64,000 nt of DNA from an uncultured Eubacteriales bacterium. Its GTDB lineage: Bacteria; Bacillota; Clostridia; Oscillospirales; Oscillospiraceae. Shown here one piece after another: positions 16,719-26,519 of this stretch; the first letter of the stretch is position 1; every line of letters begins with the position of its first letter. The translations under genes and the position numbers were made by a program. The DNA is taken from NCBI GenBank assembly GCA_900546295.1, contig URCK01000002.1, positions 21,142 to 85,141 on the forward strand, given 5' to 3'. The notes beneath the pieces were generated by a model, which was not told where the DNA came from, did not search any database, and saw nothing but the letters and a program-made list of their open reading frames with translations.

Positions 16719-17807
16719 ATGACAAAGAAAATGAAACAGTTCAACTCCCTCAAGAAAACCACCAAGGTCGACTTTGCGACCTATTTCGGCGTGATCGCCG
16801 CGTTCGTCATCGTGACGGTGCTGCGAAGCAACGGCTCGCTCTCCCGCTCCACCATCGGCCTTCTCGTGCCGATCTGCTGCTATATGTCCATGGCCGTTTC
16901 GCTGAACCTCACCGTCGGCATCCTCGGCGAGCTGAGCCTCGGCCACGCGGGCTTTATGAGCGTGGGCGCGTTCACGGGCATCGTCGTTTCGCAGAGCCTT
17001 ATGAATTTCATCCCGAACGCCCCCGTGCGCCTTGCGCTCTCGATGTTCGCCGGCGCGCTCCTTGCAGCGCTCGTCGGCCTTCTCATCGGCACGCCCGTGC
17101 TCCGCTTGCAGGGCGACTATCTCGCCATCGTGACGCTCGCCTTCGGCGAGATCATCAAAGAGCTCATCAACTGCCTCATCATCGGCTGCGATGAAAAGGG
17201 TCTGCACTTCGTCTTCAACCTCTCGGGCAACAAGACAGTCGACGACCTCGGTCTCGGCGCGAACGGCACGGCCATCATCAAGGGCGCGCAGGGCGCGACC
17301 GGCACCACCGCCATCGCAAGCTTCACCGCGGGCTTCATCCTCGTGATGCTCACGCTCCTCATCGTGCTGAACCTGACGCGCTCGCGCGCGGGCCGCGCGA
17401 TCATGGCCATCCGCGACAACCACATCGCCGCGCAGGCAATCGGCCTGAACCTGACGAAATATAAGCTCATGGCCTTCGTCACCTCCGCCGCCCTCGCGGG
17501 CGCGGCGGGCGCGCTCTTCGGCCTGAACTACTCTTCTCTCCAGGCCACAAAGTTCAACTTCAACCTCTCTATCCTCGTGCTGGTGTTCGTGGTGCTCGGC
17601 GGGCTCGGCAACGTCTGGGGCTCGCTCGTCGCCGCCGCCGCGCTCACCATCCTGCCCGAGGCACTGCGCCCGCTCCACGACTACCGTATGCTCATCTATG
17701 CGATCGTGCTGATCTTCGTCATGCTCGCGACCAATAACCCGCAGGCCAAGGCGTTCTTCGGCAGGCTCTTGCCCCACCGCCGCGCCAGTGCTGAAAAGGA
17801 GGACTGA
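16719..17807 (+). CDS. livM: Branched-chain amino acid ABC permease LivM
   Basis: A 362-residue permease with about ten helices. Family marks are AVSLNLTVGILGELSLGHAGFM and AIRDNHIAAQAIGLNLTKYKL, the coupling segment to the ATPases. The ATG at 16719 is preferred to a GTG at 16710 because AAGGTGG is correctly spaced for the ATG. It begins 10 nt after livH. Confidence 0.95.
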   Translation: MTKKMKQFNSLKKTTKVDFATYFGVIAAFVIVTVLRSNGSLSRSTIGLLVPICCYMSMAVSLNLTVGILGELSLGHAGFMSVGAFTGIVVSQSLMNFIPNAPVRLALSMFAGALLAALVGLLIGTPVLRLQGDYLAIVTLAFGEIIKELINCLIIGCDEKGLHFVFNLSGNKTVDDLGLGANGTAIIKGAQGATGTTAIASFTAGFILVMLTLLIVLNLTRSRAGRAIMAIRDNHIAAQAIGLNLTKYKLMAFVTSAALAGAAGALFGLNYSSLQATKFNFNLSILVLVFVVLGGLGNVWGSLVAAAALTILPEALRPLHDYRMLIYAIVLIFVMLATNNPQAKAFFGRLLPHRRASAEKED

Positions 17808-17809
17808 CC

Positions 17810-18658
17810 ATGACACAGAAAGAAAAAGCCAAGCTCGTTCCCGTCTCCCGTGAGCCGGCGCTGCTGACCGAGCGCGACGCGGATAAATCCCCCGTGCTCG
17901 AGTGCATCGACCTCGGCATCACGTTCGGCGGTCTGAAAGCGGTCGACAACTTCAATGTGACCATCGGCCGCACCGAGATCACCGGCCTCATCGGCCCGAA
18001 CGGCGCGGGCAAGACCACGGTCTTCAACCTGCTCACCAAGGTCTATCAGCCCACCCACGGCACGATCCTCTTAAACGGCAAGGATATCCACGACCTCAAC
18101 ACCGCGCAGGTCAACCGCGCGGGCATCGCACGTACGTTCCAGAATATCCGCCTGTTCGGCGATATGAGCGTGGAGCAGAACATCACCGTCGCCATGGACA
18201 ACCAGGTGCACTACACGATGCCCGAGGGCATCCTGCGCCTGCCCCGCTTCTGGAAGGAAGAGCGCGTCATGCACGAGCGCGCGATGGAGCTGCTCTCCAT
18301 CTTCCACATGGAGCACCTCGCCGACGCCAAGGCAAGCTCGCTGCCCTACGGCGCGCAGCGCCGCCTCGAGATCCTGCGCGCGCTGGCGACGAACCCGAGC
18401 CTTCTGCTGCTCGACGAGCCCGCCGCCGGCATGAACCCGAGCGAGACGGCCGAGCTGATGGAAAACATCTGCTCCATCCGCGATACCTTCCATATCGCGG
18501 TGCTGCTCATCGAGCACGACATGAACCTCGTCATGAATATCTGCGAGGGCATCGCCGTGCTGAACTTTGGCCGCGTCATCGCCAAGGGCACGCCCGAGGA
18601 CATTCAGAACAATCCCGAGGTCATTGAAGCCTACCTCGGCAAGAAGAAGGAGGCCTGA
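17810..18658 (+). CDS. livG: Branched-chain amino acid ABC ATPase LivG
   Basis: A 282-residue ABC ATPase with a roughly 30-residue N-terminal extension. Walker A is GPNGAGKTT, and Walker B is LLLLDEPAAGMNP, the LivG-type form. The signature motif is the atypical SLPYGAQRRLEI of this subfamily. The ATG has AAGGAGGA upstream and lies two bases after livM. Confidence 0.95.
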   Translation: MTQKEKAKLVPVSREPALLTERDADKSPVLECIDLGITFGGLKAVDNFNVTIGRTEITGLIGPNGAGKTTVFNLLTKVYQPTHGTILLNGKDIHDLNTAQVNRAGIARTFQNIRLFGDMSVEQNITVAMDNQVHYTMPEGILRLPRFWKEERVMHERAMELLSIFHMEHLADAKASSLPYGAQRRLEILRALATNPSLLLLDEPAAGMNPSETAELMENICSIRDTFHIAVLLIEHDMNLVMNICEGIAVLNFGRVIAKGTPEDIQNNPEVIEAYLGKKKEA

Positions 18659-18660
18659 CG

Positions 18661-19371
18661 ATGGGACAGATCTTACAGGTGAATGATCTTCACGTTTACT
18701 ATGGCAGCATCCACGCCGTCAAGGGCGTTTCCTTTGAGGTCAACGAGGGCGAGATCGTCACGCTCATCGGCGCGAACGGCGCGGGTAAGTCGACCGTTCT
18801 GAACACGGTCTCCGGCCTTCTGCATCCCAAGCACGGCAGCGTCGTTTTCGAAGGCAAGGACTTAAAGGGCGTACCCGCGCACAAGATCGTCGAGCGCGGT
18901 CTTGCACAGGTTCCCGAAGGCCGCCACGTCTTTTTGCAGATGACCGTGGAGGACAACCTTGAAATGGGCGCCTACACCCAGCCGAACTCCACCATTGACG
19001 CGGGCATTGCAGATGTGTATGAGCGCTTTCCGCGCCTAAAGGAGCGCCGCCGCCAGATCGCCGGCACGCTCTCCGGCGGCGAGCAGCAGATGCTCGCCAT
19101 GGGCAGAGCGCTCATGTCGCGCCCCAAGCTTTTGATGCTCGACGAGCCGTCCATGGGCCTTGCGCCCATCCTCGTTGAGCAGATCTTCGACATCGTCCGC
19201 GAGCTGCACGCCGCAGGCACGACGATCCTCCTCGTCGAGCAGAACGCGCAGGCGGCGCTCTCCGTCGCCGACCGCGCCTACGTGCTGGAAACGGGCCGCA
19301 TCACCCTCTCCGGCACCGGCAAAGAGCTCATGGCGAGCGACGCGGTGCGCAAGGCGTACCTCGGCGGCTGA
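18661..19371 (+). CDS. livF: Branched-chain amino acid ABC ATPase LivF
   Basis: A 236-residue ABC ATPase. Walker A GANGAGKST, signature LSGGEQQMLAMGRALM and Walker B LLMLDEPSMGLAP are complete and LivF-like. It pairs with LivG to drive import. It ends the operon and is followed by a strong terminator. Confidence 0.95.
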   Translation: MGQILQVNDLHVYYGSIHAVKGVSFEVNEGEIVTLIGANGAGKSTVLNTVSGLLHPKHGSVVFEGKDLKGVPAHKIVERGLAQVPEGRHVFLQMTVEDNLEMGAYTQPNSTIDAGIADVYERFPRLKERRRQIAGTLSGGEQQMLAMGRALMSRPKLLMLDEPSMGLAPILVEQIFDIVRELHAAGTTILLVEQNAQAALSVADRAYVLETGRITLSGTGKELMASDAVRKAYLGG

Positions 19372-19383
19372 TATTCCCATTCA

Positions 19384-19419
19384 AAAAAAAGAGTCGTTCG
19401 ACCGAACGGCTCTTTTTTT
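19384..19419 (+). terminator. Terminator of the liv operon
   Basis: AAAAAAAGAGTCGTTCG pairs (one G-U) with CGAACGGCTCTTTTTTT. Confidence 0.9.
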
Positions 19420-19670
19420 GCGCACTTTCCCCGTGCTGTTCAAAGTACGCCCCTTTTCGCGCATTTCCCGCTTGCATCCGCCATCCCGTGCGGATAGAAT
19501 ACCATGTACCCGGTAAAACCCGCGGCGCGGCCGCCATTCGGCAAAAAATTCAGATTCTCTTCATCAATTCTTTGCTTTTTCGTGCTATAGTAGAGGATAA
19601 CGGCCGCTTTGACCGGTCTTCCCCGGCGCGGCGCGCGCCGAGTGTTTCTTGCGAAAGGAGTGGGGCGATC

Positions 19671-20153
19671 ATGGGTTTTCTGCGCTGCTGCGTTTATTTC
19701 GCGGCTTTGGGCGTCGCGTCGTTTTTTGTCGGCAGGCTTCTGCCAAAGTCCTGGTTTCACGCCGACCGCTTCCCCTATCGCTGCGCGCCGTGGGAGGCAA
19801 AGCTCTACCGCGCGCTGCGCGTGCACGCATGGCAGGACAAGGTGCCCGACATGAGCAGGATCGTCCCGAAGCTCATCCCCGCCAAAAAGCTCGAGGGCGA
19901 CTTCCGCGAGCAGCTGCCGCGCATGATCGAGGAGACCTGCGTGGCGGAGTGCATCCACTTCCTGCTCATGCCGCTCGGCCTCTATGCCCTGCGCCTCTGG
20001 CCCGGGGCGGGCGGCGCGCTTTTCGCGGCCGTCTACATTCTTTTCGGCAACCTTCCCTTCCTCATCATCCAGCGCTACAACCGGCCGCGCCTTGTGCGTC
20101 TGCTCGCCATGCAGCAGCGCCGGAGCGCGAAACAGAACCAACAACCGTCGTAA
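19671..20153 (+). CDS. CrtO-like membrane acyltransferase family protein
   Basis: A 160-residue membrane protein with the pattern of glycosyl-4,4'-diaponeurosporenoate acyltransferase (CrtO) relatives: LPKSWFHADRFPYR, WEAKLYRALRVHAWQDKVPD, ETCVAECIHFL and FLIIQRYNRPRL. Two or three helices are predicted. In staphylococci CrtO acylates a carotenoid sugar, but no carotenoid gene is seen here. With a glycolipid-type glycosyltransferase and a PAP2 phosphatase next to it, it more likely modifies a membrane glycolipid; this is inference. The ATG at 19671 has AAAGGAG upstream. It is the first gene of a three-gene cluster. Confidence 0.75.
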   Translation: MGFLRCCVYFAALGVASFFVGRLLPKSWFHADRFPYRCAPWEAKLYRALRVHAWQDKVPDMSRIVPKLIPAKKLEGDFREQLPRMIEETCVAECIHFLLMPLGLYALRLWPGAGGALFAAVYILFGNLPFLIIQRYNRPRLVRLLAMQQRRSAKQNQQPS

Positions 20154-20165
20154 AGGATCGGACCG

Positions 20166-21287
20166 ATGAACGTTTTGATTTTAAGCTGCAACACCGGCCA
20201 GGGGCACAACTCCTGCGCCGCGGCGCTCGCCGAGGAGTGCCGCATCCAGAACATTCCCTGCACAACCGAGGACGCGCTGCGCTTCATCTCGCCCGAGGTC
20301 TCGCGCTTCATCTCCAACTGGCACGTGCGCATCTACCGCCACGCGCCGGGTCTTTTCCGCGTGGGCTACCGCGCGGCGGAGGAGCATCCCGCGCAGTTCA
20401 ACGAGAGCTCCGCGCTCTACCGTTATCTCACGCAGGGTGCGCAGCAGCTCAGCGGCTTCATCGCCGGCAGCGGCTTCGATACCGTGATCTGCACGCATCC
20501 CTTCGCGGCGCTCATGGTCAGCGAGGTCGTAAAGGAGCACCTGCCGCACCTCAAGACCTGCCTCATCGCAACGGACTACACCTGCTCGCCCAGCGTGAAG
20601 GACAGCTCACTCGACCGCTATTTCATCCCCGCCTCGTCGCTCTCCGGCGACTTTCTCGGCGGCGGCATCACGCCCGAGCGCCTGCGCGCCTGCGGCATTC
20701 CCGTCCGCCAGATGTTCCACTCCGGCGTGCGCAAGGAGGATGCCAAGCGCTCGTTCGGCATCCCCGTCGACCACCGCCATCTTGTGATGATGTGCGGCAG
20801 CATGGGCTGCGGCCCCATCATGAGCATCGCCCGCCGCATTGGGCGCAGCCTGTCGAACGATCAGGATCTCACGATCGTCTGCGGCACGAACCAGCGGCTC
20901 TACAACCGCCTCTCCCGGCATTTTTGCGGCGTGAAGAATGTCCACATCCTCGGCTATGTGAAGGACATGGCGCTTCTGATGGACTCGGCGGACCTCTATC
21001 TCACCAAGCCCGGCGGCATCAGCGTGACCGAGGCAGCCTCGATGCGCCTTCCCATGGTCTTCATCGACGCGGTCGCCGGCTGCGAGGAATACAACAAGGA
21101 CTTTTTCCTGCGCGCGGGCGGCGCGGCCACTGGCAAGACGCCGCGCGAGATCGCGCGCGTGAGCCTCAAGCTTCTTGGCGATGAAAATACGCTTGAAAAG
21201 ATGGGCGATGCACTGGATACCGCCGTGCCGCACGATGCGGCGGCGCACATCCTCTCGGAAATGAGTAAGGAGGGAGACAACGCATGA
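20166..21287 (+). CDS. MGDG-synthase/UgtP-like glycosyltransferase
   Basis: A 373-residue GT-B glycosyltransferase. The N-terminus MNVLILSCNTGQGHNSCAAAL is typical of the MGDG synthase and UgtP group. The C-terminal sugar-nucleotide site shows MDSADLYLTKPGGISVTEA. Such enzymes transfer glucose or galactose from a UDP-sugar to diacylglycerol at the membrane. It sits 12 nt after the CrtO-like gene and overlaps the PAP2 gene by 4 nt, so it is likely part of a glycolipid pathway. Confidence 0.88.
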   Translation: MNVLILSCNTGQGHNSCAAALAEECRIQNIPCTTEDALRFISPEVSRFISNWHVRIYRHAPGLFRVGYRAAEEHPAQFNESSALYRYLTQGAQQLSGFIAGSGFDTVICTHPFAALMVSEVVKEHLPHLKTCLIATDYTCSPSVKDSSLDRYFIPASSLSGDFLGGGITPERLRACGIPVRQMFHSGVRKEDAKRSFGIPVDHRHLVMMCGSMGCGPIMSIARRIGRSLSNDQDLTIVCGTNQRLYNRLSRHFCGVKNVHILGYVKDMALLMDSADLYLTKPGGISVTEAASMRLPMVFIDAVAGCEEYNKDFFLRAGGAATGKTPREIARVSLKLLGDENTLEKMGDALDTAVPHDAAAHILSEMSKEGDNA

Positions 21288-21967
21288 TCCGCCCCTCTGT
21301 CGACTACCGCGCCTTTCGTTTCAGCAAGCTCTGCTCGCCGGAATTTTCCCACGTGTGGCTGCTGCTCTTCTGGCCCGCCTTCGGCCTGCTCTTTTCCTAT
21401 GTGGAGCGCTTTTATCCCGCCGCGCATTACATCGAGATGCACTGCGCGCTCGACGATCTCATCCCCTTCAACGAGTGGTTCCTCATCCCCTACCTCTTCT
21501 GGTTCGTCTATCTCGTCGGCGCGGTGGTCTACACGTTTTTCTTCGATGTACCCGGCTTTCGCCGCATGATGCGCTTTGTGATGATCACCTACACGGTGAC
21601 GATCATCATCTATCTTCTCTTCCCCACCTGCCAGATGCTGCGGCCCGAGGTCTTCCCGCGCGACAACCTCCTCACGCGCTTCATCGCGCACTTCTACGCC
21701 TTCGATACAAACACCAATGTCTGCCCCTCGCTGCATGTCATCGGCTCGTTCGCGGCGCTCTTCGCCTTCTGGCACGCGCCGGTCTTCTCGGCCAGGAGCT
21801 GGCGCATCGCCTCGGCCATCGCTGCCTTTCTCATCTGCATTTCCACCGTCTTTATGAAGCAGCACTCTATCCTCGATGTGCTCGCGGCGCTGCCGCTGTG
21901 CGCGATCGGCTATTACTTTGCCTACCTCAAAACGCCGAAGCGCGCCAAATGCAAAGTGCATAAATGA
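21284..21967 (+). CDS. PAP2-family membrane phosphatase
   Basis: A 227-residue protein with about six helices and PAP2 motifs CPSLHVIGSF and STVFMKQHSILDV, giving the catalytic His pair. The first motif (K-x6-RP) is represented only by QMLRPEVFPRDN. It probably removes phosphate from a lipid such as phosphatidic acid or a prenyl diphosphate. It could supply diacylglycerol to the preceding glycosyltransferase, with which it overlaps by 4 nt. Confidence 0.85.
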   Translation: MIRPSVDYRAFRFSKLCSPEFSHVWLLLFWPAFGLLFSYVERFYPAAHYIEMHCALDDLIPFNEWFLIPYLFWFVYLVGAVVYTFFFDVPGFRRMMRFVMITYTVTIIIYLLFPTCQMLRPEVFPRDNLLTRFIAHFYAFDTNTNVCPSLHVIGSFAALFAFWHAPVFSARSWRIASAIAAFLICISTVFMKQHSILDVLAALPLCAIGYYFAYLKTPKRAKCKVHK

Positions 21968-21972
21968 TTTAA

Positions 21973-22007
21973 AAAACCGGCAGGAGCCTTCCGCTCCCGC
22001 CGGTTTT
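21973..22007 (+). terminator. Terminator of the glycolipid operon
   Basis: AAAACCGGCAGGAGC pairs with GCTCCCGCCGGTTTT (one mismatch) around CTTCC. Confidence 0.85.
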
Positions 22008-22152
22008 CCATGTCCCGCCGACGCGCGCCCGGCAGTGCATATATTCGCGCAGCAATGCATAAATTTGGTTCATTTTGCAGTGTTCTTTCATTTTCTGTGC
22101 GTTTTGCATAGAACTTTTTTATTTTTACCCGTTACTTTTGAATTTTCAGCCG

Positions 22153-22181
22153 TTGACATCAAATAAAGAAACGCCTATACT
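22153..22181 (+). promoter_or_regulatory. Consensus sigma-A promoter of the polar amino acid ABC operon
   Basis: A perfect TTGACA (22153-22158), 17-nt spacer and TATACT (22176-22181). The leader of about 80 nt holds a short inverted repeat ACTATCG/CGATAGT (22185-22225). Confidence 0.9.
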
Positions 22182-22270
22182 TTCACTATCGTTGATGAAC
22201 CGAATGAAAATTCGCAAATCGATAGTAAATTATACAAGATGGATGATATTTCAAAAGGAGCGAACGAACC

Positions 22271-23128
22271 ATGAAAAAATTTCTTGCACTTTCTCTGGCT
22301 CTGCTGATGAGCCTCTCGCTGATCGCCTGCGGCAGCAAGACAGACGACGCCGACAAAGCCGCCGATGACGCCGATCCCGCGCAGAACGATTCCAACACGC
22401 TGATCCTCGGCACCTCTGCCGACTATGCCCCCTTCGAGTTCATGTACGCCGACAAGGACGGCGTGATGCAGTATGCCGGCATCGACATTTCCGCCGCCCA
22501 GTATGTCGCCGACGAGCTGGGCAAGGAGCTGCAAATCGAAAACATGAGCTTCGACTACCTGCTTGCCTCGCTCGCAAAGGGCGACTATGACATCGTTATG
22601 GCGGCCATGGAGGCAACGCCCAAGCGTCTCGCCGCCGCCGACTTCTCCGACCCCTACTACACCGATGTTCCCCCGATGATCCTTGTCAAGGCGGACGCTG
22701 CCGCGCAGTATGCAACGCTTGCCGACTTTGAAGGCAAGAGCGTGGGCGCGCAGGCCGCTACCACCAAGGAGTCCATCGTGAGCGATCAGATGACGGGCGC
22801 AAGCCTCGTCTCCCTCTCCCTTGTGACCGACCTTGTCAATGAACTGGTCTACGGCAAGATCGACGCAGTTGTGCTCGACGGCGCAGTTGCGCAGGAATAC
22901 GCCGGCGCCAACCCCGACCTCGCTATCGCCCCCGCCTCCTCCGAGCTTGGCGAAGCCCAGCCCTACTGCATCGCCGTCGCTAAGGGCGATCCCAAGGGCC
23001 TGCTGCCCGGCATCAACGAAGCCATCGCCAAGATGCAGTCTGAGGACAAGCTTGCCGAGTTCATCGCCGCCGCCAACGAACTGAGCGGTGTGGCCGTTGA
23101 GGTCACGCCCGACACCCCCGCGGCCTAA
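22271..23128 (+). CDS. Polar amino acid ABC transporter, binding lipoprotein
   Basis: A 285-residue lipoprotein with a lipobox (SLIACGS) and a family 3 solute-binding domain: TSADYAPFEFMY, GIDISAAQYVADEL, VMAAMEATPKR. It should bind an amino acid outside the cell and feed the following permease and ATPase. The substrate cannot be read from the sequence; arginine or another cationic amino acid is possible given nearby arginine genes. The ATG has AAAGGAG upstream. Confidence 0.9.
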   Translation: MKKFLALSLALLMSLSLIACGSKTDDADKAADDADPAQNDSNTLILGTSADYAPFEFMYADKDGVMQYAGIDISAAQYVADELGKELQIENMSFDYLLASLAKGDYDIVMAAMEATPKRLAAADFSDPYYTDVPPMILVKADAAAQYATLADFEGKSVGAQAATTKESIVSDQMTGASLVSLSLVTDLVNELVYGKIDAVVLDGAVAQEYAGANPDLAIAPASSELGEAQPYCIAVAKGDPKGLLPGINEAIAKMQSEDKLAEFIAAANELSGVAVEVTPDTPAA

Positions 23129-23164
23129 AAATCCATTTGCTCTCCTCTCTTTCTATCTCTCATT

Positions 23165-23204
23165 GCCAAAGAGCAAAGCCCCTCATACGGCTTTGCTCTT
23201 TGGC
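23165..23204 (+). other. Strong intercistronic stem-loop
   Basis: A perfect 16-bp stem GCCAAAGAGCAAAGCC/GGCTTTGCTCTTTGGC with no U-tract, between the binding protein and permease genes. It probably stabilises the binding-protein mRNA. Confidence 0.75.
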
Positions 23205-23242
23205 GCGCCTCACACCAACTCACTTGAAAGGAGCCCTTTCCC

Positions 23243-23986
23243 ATGGACTTTGCCGCATGGTGGACGAACCTTTTTGCCGGGATGTCACCGGCCTCGTTCT
23301 TTAATCTTTCCTTCCTGCCGAAGTACTGCGTATACTTTTTGCAGGCGCTCGGATATACGCTCCTGCTCGCGGTCGTATCCGTTGCGCTGGCGGTCCTCCC
23401 GGCGCTGCTGCTGGCGTTCATGCGTCTGAGCAAAAACCGTCTTGTGCGCGTCGTCTCGGGCGCATACATTGCGCTCTTCCGCTCAACGCCGCTGCTCGTG
23501 CAGCTCTCGATCATCTACTTTGGCCTTTTTGGCGCGATCTCCATCCCGCGCCTCTACCTCTTCGGCTTTATCGATATCTCGCGCTTCATCCCCGGCGTTG
23601 TGGCGCTGGCGCTCAACAGCTCGGCCTACGTCGCCGAGATCTTTCGCGCGGGCATCCTAGCCGTGGACGCGGGGCAGACCGAGGCCGCGCGCTCGCTGGG
23701 GCTTTCCTCCGCGCAGGCGATGAAGCTTGTCGTGCTGCCGCAGGCCGTGAAAAACGTCCTGCCCGCGCTCGGCAACGAGGTCGTCACCATGGTCAAGGAA
23801 TCGTCCATCTGCTCCACGCTCGGCATGGTCGAGCTGATGTTTGCGGCCAAAACGGTGGCGAACGCCACCTATATTTCCCTCGCGCCCTATGTGCTGTCGG
23901 CGATGATGTATTTTGTCATCACCTACCCCGCCGGCAAGGCGATCGAGGCACTGGAAAGGAGAATGCGTCGTGGCGACAAGCACTAA
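23243..23986 (+). CDS. Amino acid ABC transporter permease
   Basis: A 247-residue permease of the HisM/GlnP type with about five helices. It shows [17 protein letters not shown] and the EAA-like coupling loop [19 protein letters not shown]. It pairs with the adjacent ATPase, which starts inside its 3' end. Confidence 0.93.
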   Translation: MDFAAWWTNLFAGMSPASFFNLSFLPKYCVYFLQALGYTLLLAVVSVALAVLPALLLAFMRLSKNRLVRVVSGAYIALFRSTPLLVQLSIIYFGLFGAISIPRLYLFGFIDISRFIPGVVALALNSSAYVAEIFRAGILAVDAGQTEAARSLGLSSAQAMKLVVLPQAVKNVLPALGNEVVTMVKESSICSTLGMVELMFAAKTVANATYISLAPYVLSAMMYFVITYPAGKAIEALERRMRRGDKH

Positions 23987-24719
23987 TTCTCTCATTCGCG
24001 TGGTGGACGTGTCCAAGGAATACAACGGCGGCAGCGTCCACGCGCTCTCCCACTGCAATTTCAGCGTGAAACGAGGCGAGGTCGTGGCCATCATCGGCCC
24101 CTCCGGCAGCGGCAAATCGACGCTGCTGCGCTGCCTGAACCTCCTGGAGCAGCCGACCTCCGGCACGATCTACTTCAAGGATGTTGCCCTCAACGGCAAA
24201 AAAGTCGACCTTGACCTCCACCGCCGCGAGATGGGCATGGTCTTCCAGCATTTCAACCTCTTCCCGCATATGACGGTGAAGAAGAACATCACCCTCGCGC
24301 CCGTCAAGCTGGGCCTCAAATCTCAGGCGGAGGCCGACGCGCAGGCCATGGCGCTGCTCGAGCGCATCGGTCTTGCCGACAAGGCGGACGAATACCCCGC
24401 GATGCTCTCCGGCGGCCAGAAGCAGCGCATCGCCATTGTGCGTGCGCTCGCCATGGCGCCCGAGGTCATGCTCTTCGACGAGCCGACGAGCGCGCTCGAC
24501 CCCGAGATGGTCGGCGAGGTGCTCGACCTCATGCGCGACCTTGCCGAGGGCGGCATGACGATGGTCGTCGTCACGCACGAGATGGGCTTCGCCCGCGAGG
24601 TCGCTGACCGCGTGGTCTTCATGTCCGGCGGCACGATCATCGAAGAGGGCTCCCCTGCCGATCTCTTCGATTACCCGCAGAGCGAAAGACTGCAATCTTT
24701 TCTTGCAAAAGTCCTATGA
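23970..24719 (+). CDS. Amino acid ABC transporter ATPase
   Basis: A 249-residue ATPase of the GlnQ/HisP type with Walker [10 protein letters not shown], signature [16 protein letters not shown] and Walker [15 protein letters not shown]. The GTG at 23970 is chosen because AAAGGAGA precedes it; it overlaps the permease by 17 bp. Confidence 0.93.
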   Translation: MATSTNSLIRVVDVSKEYNGGSVHALSHCNFSVKRGEVVAIIGPSGSGKSTLLRCLNLLEQPTSGTIYFKDVALNGKKVDLDLHRREMGMVFQHFNLFPHMTVKKNITLAPVKLGLKSQAEADAQAMALLERIGLADKADEYPAMLSGGQKQRIAIVRALAMAPEVMLFDEPTSALDPEMVGEVLDLMRDLAEGGMTMVVVTHEMGFAREVADRVVFMSGGTIIEEGSPADLFDYPQSERLQSFLAKVL

Positions 24720-24725
24720 CGGCGC

Positions 24726-24761
24726 AAAAAGGCGTCCGGCCACTGGCCGGACGCCTTTTTT
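24726..24761. terminator. Bidirectional terminator between the ABC operon and argS
   Basis: AAAAAGGCGTCCGGCC/GGCCGGACGCCTTTTTT with a 3-nt loop and T-tracts in both directions. Confidence 0.92.
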
Positions 24762-24779
24762 CTTGTCGGTATGATGTTT

Positions 24780-26519
24780 TTACATCTTCTCCGGTGCGGA
24801 GCAGCCGATGACCTTGAGGCCGTTGGCAAGCACCTGGCGCGTCGCAGCGGCAAGCTTGAGGCGCGCGTCGATGACAGCCTCGTCCTCGCCCTTGATGCGG
24901 CAGGCGTTGTAGAACTTGTGGAACGCCGCGGCAAGACGCATGAGATAGCGGTTGATATAGCTCGGGTCGTAGTCGCGCGCCGCCATGCGGATCTCCTCAG
25001 CGAAGGAGGAAAGCTCCTTGATGAGCGCGCGCTCGGGCTCGCTCGAAAGGATGGACAGGTCGACCGCGCCGGGCTTGACGCTGTGGCCTTCCTCCTCCAG
25101 CGCTTTGAGCAGGCTGCAAATTCGCGCGTGCGCGTACTGGATATAGTAGATGGGGTTCTCGCTGTCCTCGCGCACGGCGAGGCCGAGGTCGAATTCCATC
25201 TGCGTGTCGGGCTTGGCGTTGAAGAAATAGCGACAGGCGTCGACGGGAATCTCATCGAGCAGGTCAGAGAGCGAAATGGTCTTACCCGTGCGCTTGGACA
25301 TACGCACGACCTCGCCGTCGCGCACGAGCTTGACGAGCTGCATGAGCACGATGTCAAGGCGGTTGGTGCCGTCGAGGCCCAGCGCGTCCATCGCGCCCTT
25401 CATACGGGCAACATGGCCGTGATGGTCCGCGCCCCAGATGTTGATGACCTTGTCGAAATGACGCACGGCGAACTTGTTGCGGTGGTAGGCGATGTCGCCG
25501 GCAAAGTAGGTGTAGAAGCCGTTGGCGCGGCGCAGCACATCGTCCTTTAAGTCGAGCTTGTCGATGTCCTCGTCCTTCTTGCCCTGCTTGCGGTACTGCT
25601 CGCGCATGATCTCGGCGGTCTTGAGCCAGAGCGCGCCTTCCTTTTCGTAGGTCCAGCCGAGCTTATGAAGCTCCTCGACGGTGTCTTTGACATAGCCGCT
25701 GTTGTGGAGCGAGGACTCGAAGAACCACTCGTCGAACTTGATGCCGTAGCGCTCGAGGTCGCTCTTCATCTTCGGGATGTTGCGCTCCAGGCCGAACGCC
25801 GCCATGTCGGCGTGGCGCTCCTCGACGGATTTATCAAGATAGCTCTCGCCGTGAAGGTCGTAAAAGGCCTTGGCAAGCTCGCGGATATCGTCGCCGTGGT
25901 AGCCGTCCTCGGGGAACTCAACGGCGTCCTCGCCGCGGATGAGCTGGATGTAGCGTGCCTCGATGCTCTTGGCGAACTTTTCGATCTGGTTGCCGAAATC
26001 GTTGACGTAGAACTCGCGCCAGACCTTCGCACCCGACCAGTCGAGCACCTCTGCGAGCGTATCGCCGAGCACGCCGCCGCGCGCGTTGCCCATGTGCATG
26101 GGGCCGGTGGGGTTCGCGGAGACGAACTCGACCATGTACTTCTTGCCGTCCAGCCAGTTGTCGCGGCCGTAGTTCTCCTTCTCCTCTTCCACGGCGGAGA
26201 GCACGTCGGCGTACCACTTGTCGCCGAGGCGGAAGTTGAGGAAGCCCGGGCCCGCGATCTCAACGCTCGTAAAGTAGGTGTCGCTCAGGTTCATGTGCTC
26301 GGTCAGAATTTTCGCGACCTCGCGGGGATTCTTGCGCATGGCCTTGGATGCAGCCAGGCAGAAGGTCGTCGTATAGTCGCCGTTGGCGGTATCCTTGGGG
26401 ATCTCCACGGCGGGAACGGTGGTAACGCCCTCGGGCAGGAGGCCCTCCTGCACAGCCGCGCGGTAAGCCGCCGCCGTCAGCTCGGCGATCTGGTTCTTTG
26501 CGCTGCGGATCATATTCAT
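24780..26519 (-). CDS. argS: Arginyl-tRNA synthetase
   Basis: A 579-residue class I synthetase that charges tRNA-Arg. The HIGH motif appears as HMGNARGG and the KMSKS motif as RMSKRTGKT. The N-terminal Add-1 domain and the C-terminal DALR anticodon domain (NRYLMRLAAAFHKFYNACRI) are present. The ATG at 26519 has GAGGAG upstream. It is transcribed from its own promoter at 26606-26634. Confidence 0.97.
   Translation of the reverse strand: MNMIRSAKNQIAELTAAAYRAAVQEGLLPEGVTTVPAVEIPKDTANGDYTTTFCLAASKAMRKNPREVAKILTEHMNLSDTYFTSVEIAGPGFLNFRLGDKWYADVLSAVEEEKENYGRDNWLDGKKYMVEFVSANPTGPMHMGNARGGVLGDTLAEVLDWSGAKVWREFYVNDFGNQIEKFAKSIEARYIQLIRGEDAVEFPEDGYHGDDIRELAKAFYDLHGESYLDKSVEERHADMAAFGLERNIPKMKSDLERYGIKFDEWFFESSLHNSGYVKDTVEELHKLGWTYEKEGALWLKTAEIMREQYRKQGKKDEDIDKLDLKDDVLRRANGFYTYFAGDIAYHRNKFAVRHFDKVINIWGADHHGHVARMKGAMDALGLDGTNRLDIVLMQLVKLVRDGEVVRMSKRTGKTISLSDLLDEIPVDACRYFFNAKPDTQMEFDLGLAVREDSENPIYYIQYAHARICSLLKALEEEGHSVKPGAVDLSILSSEPERALIKELSSFAEEIRMAARDYDPSYINRYLMRLAAAFHKFYNACRIKGEDEAVIDARLKLAAATRQVLANGLKVIGCSAPEKM

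Noticed and set aside
22185..22270. Leader peptide in front of the polar amino acid ABC operon
   Set aside because: A short frame exists (MNRMKIRK...), but there is no terminator in this leader and the frame runs into the binding-protein gene, so attenuation is not supported.
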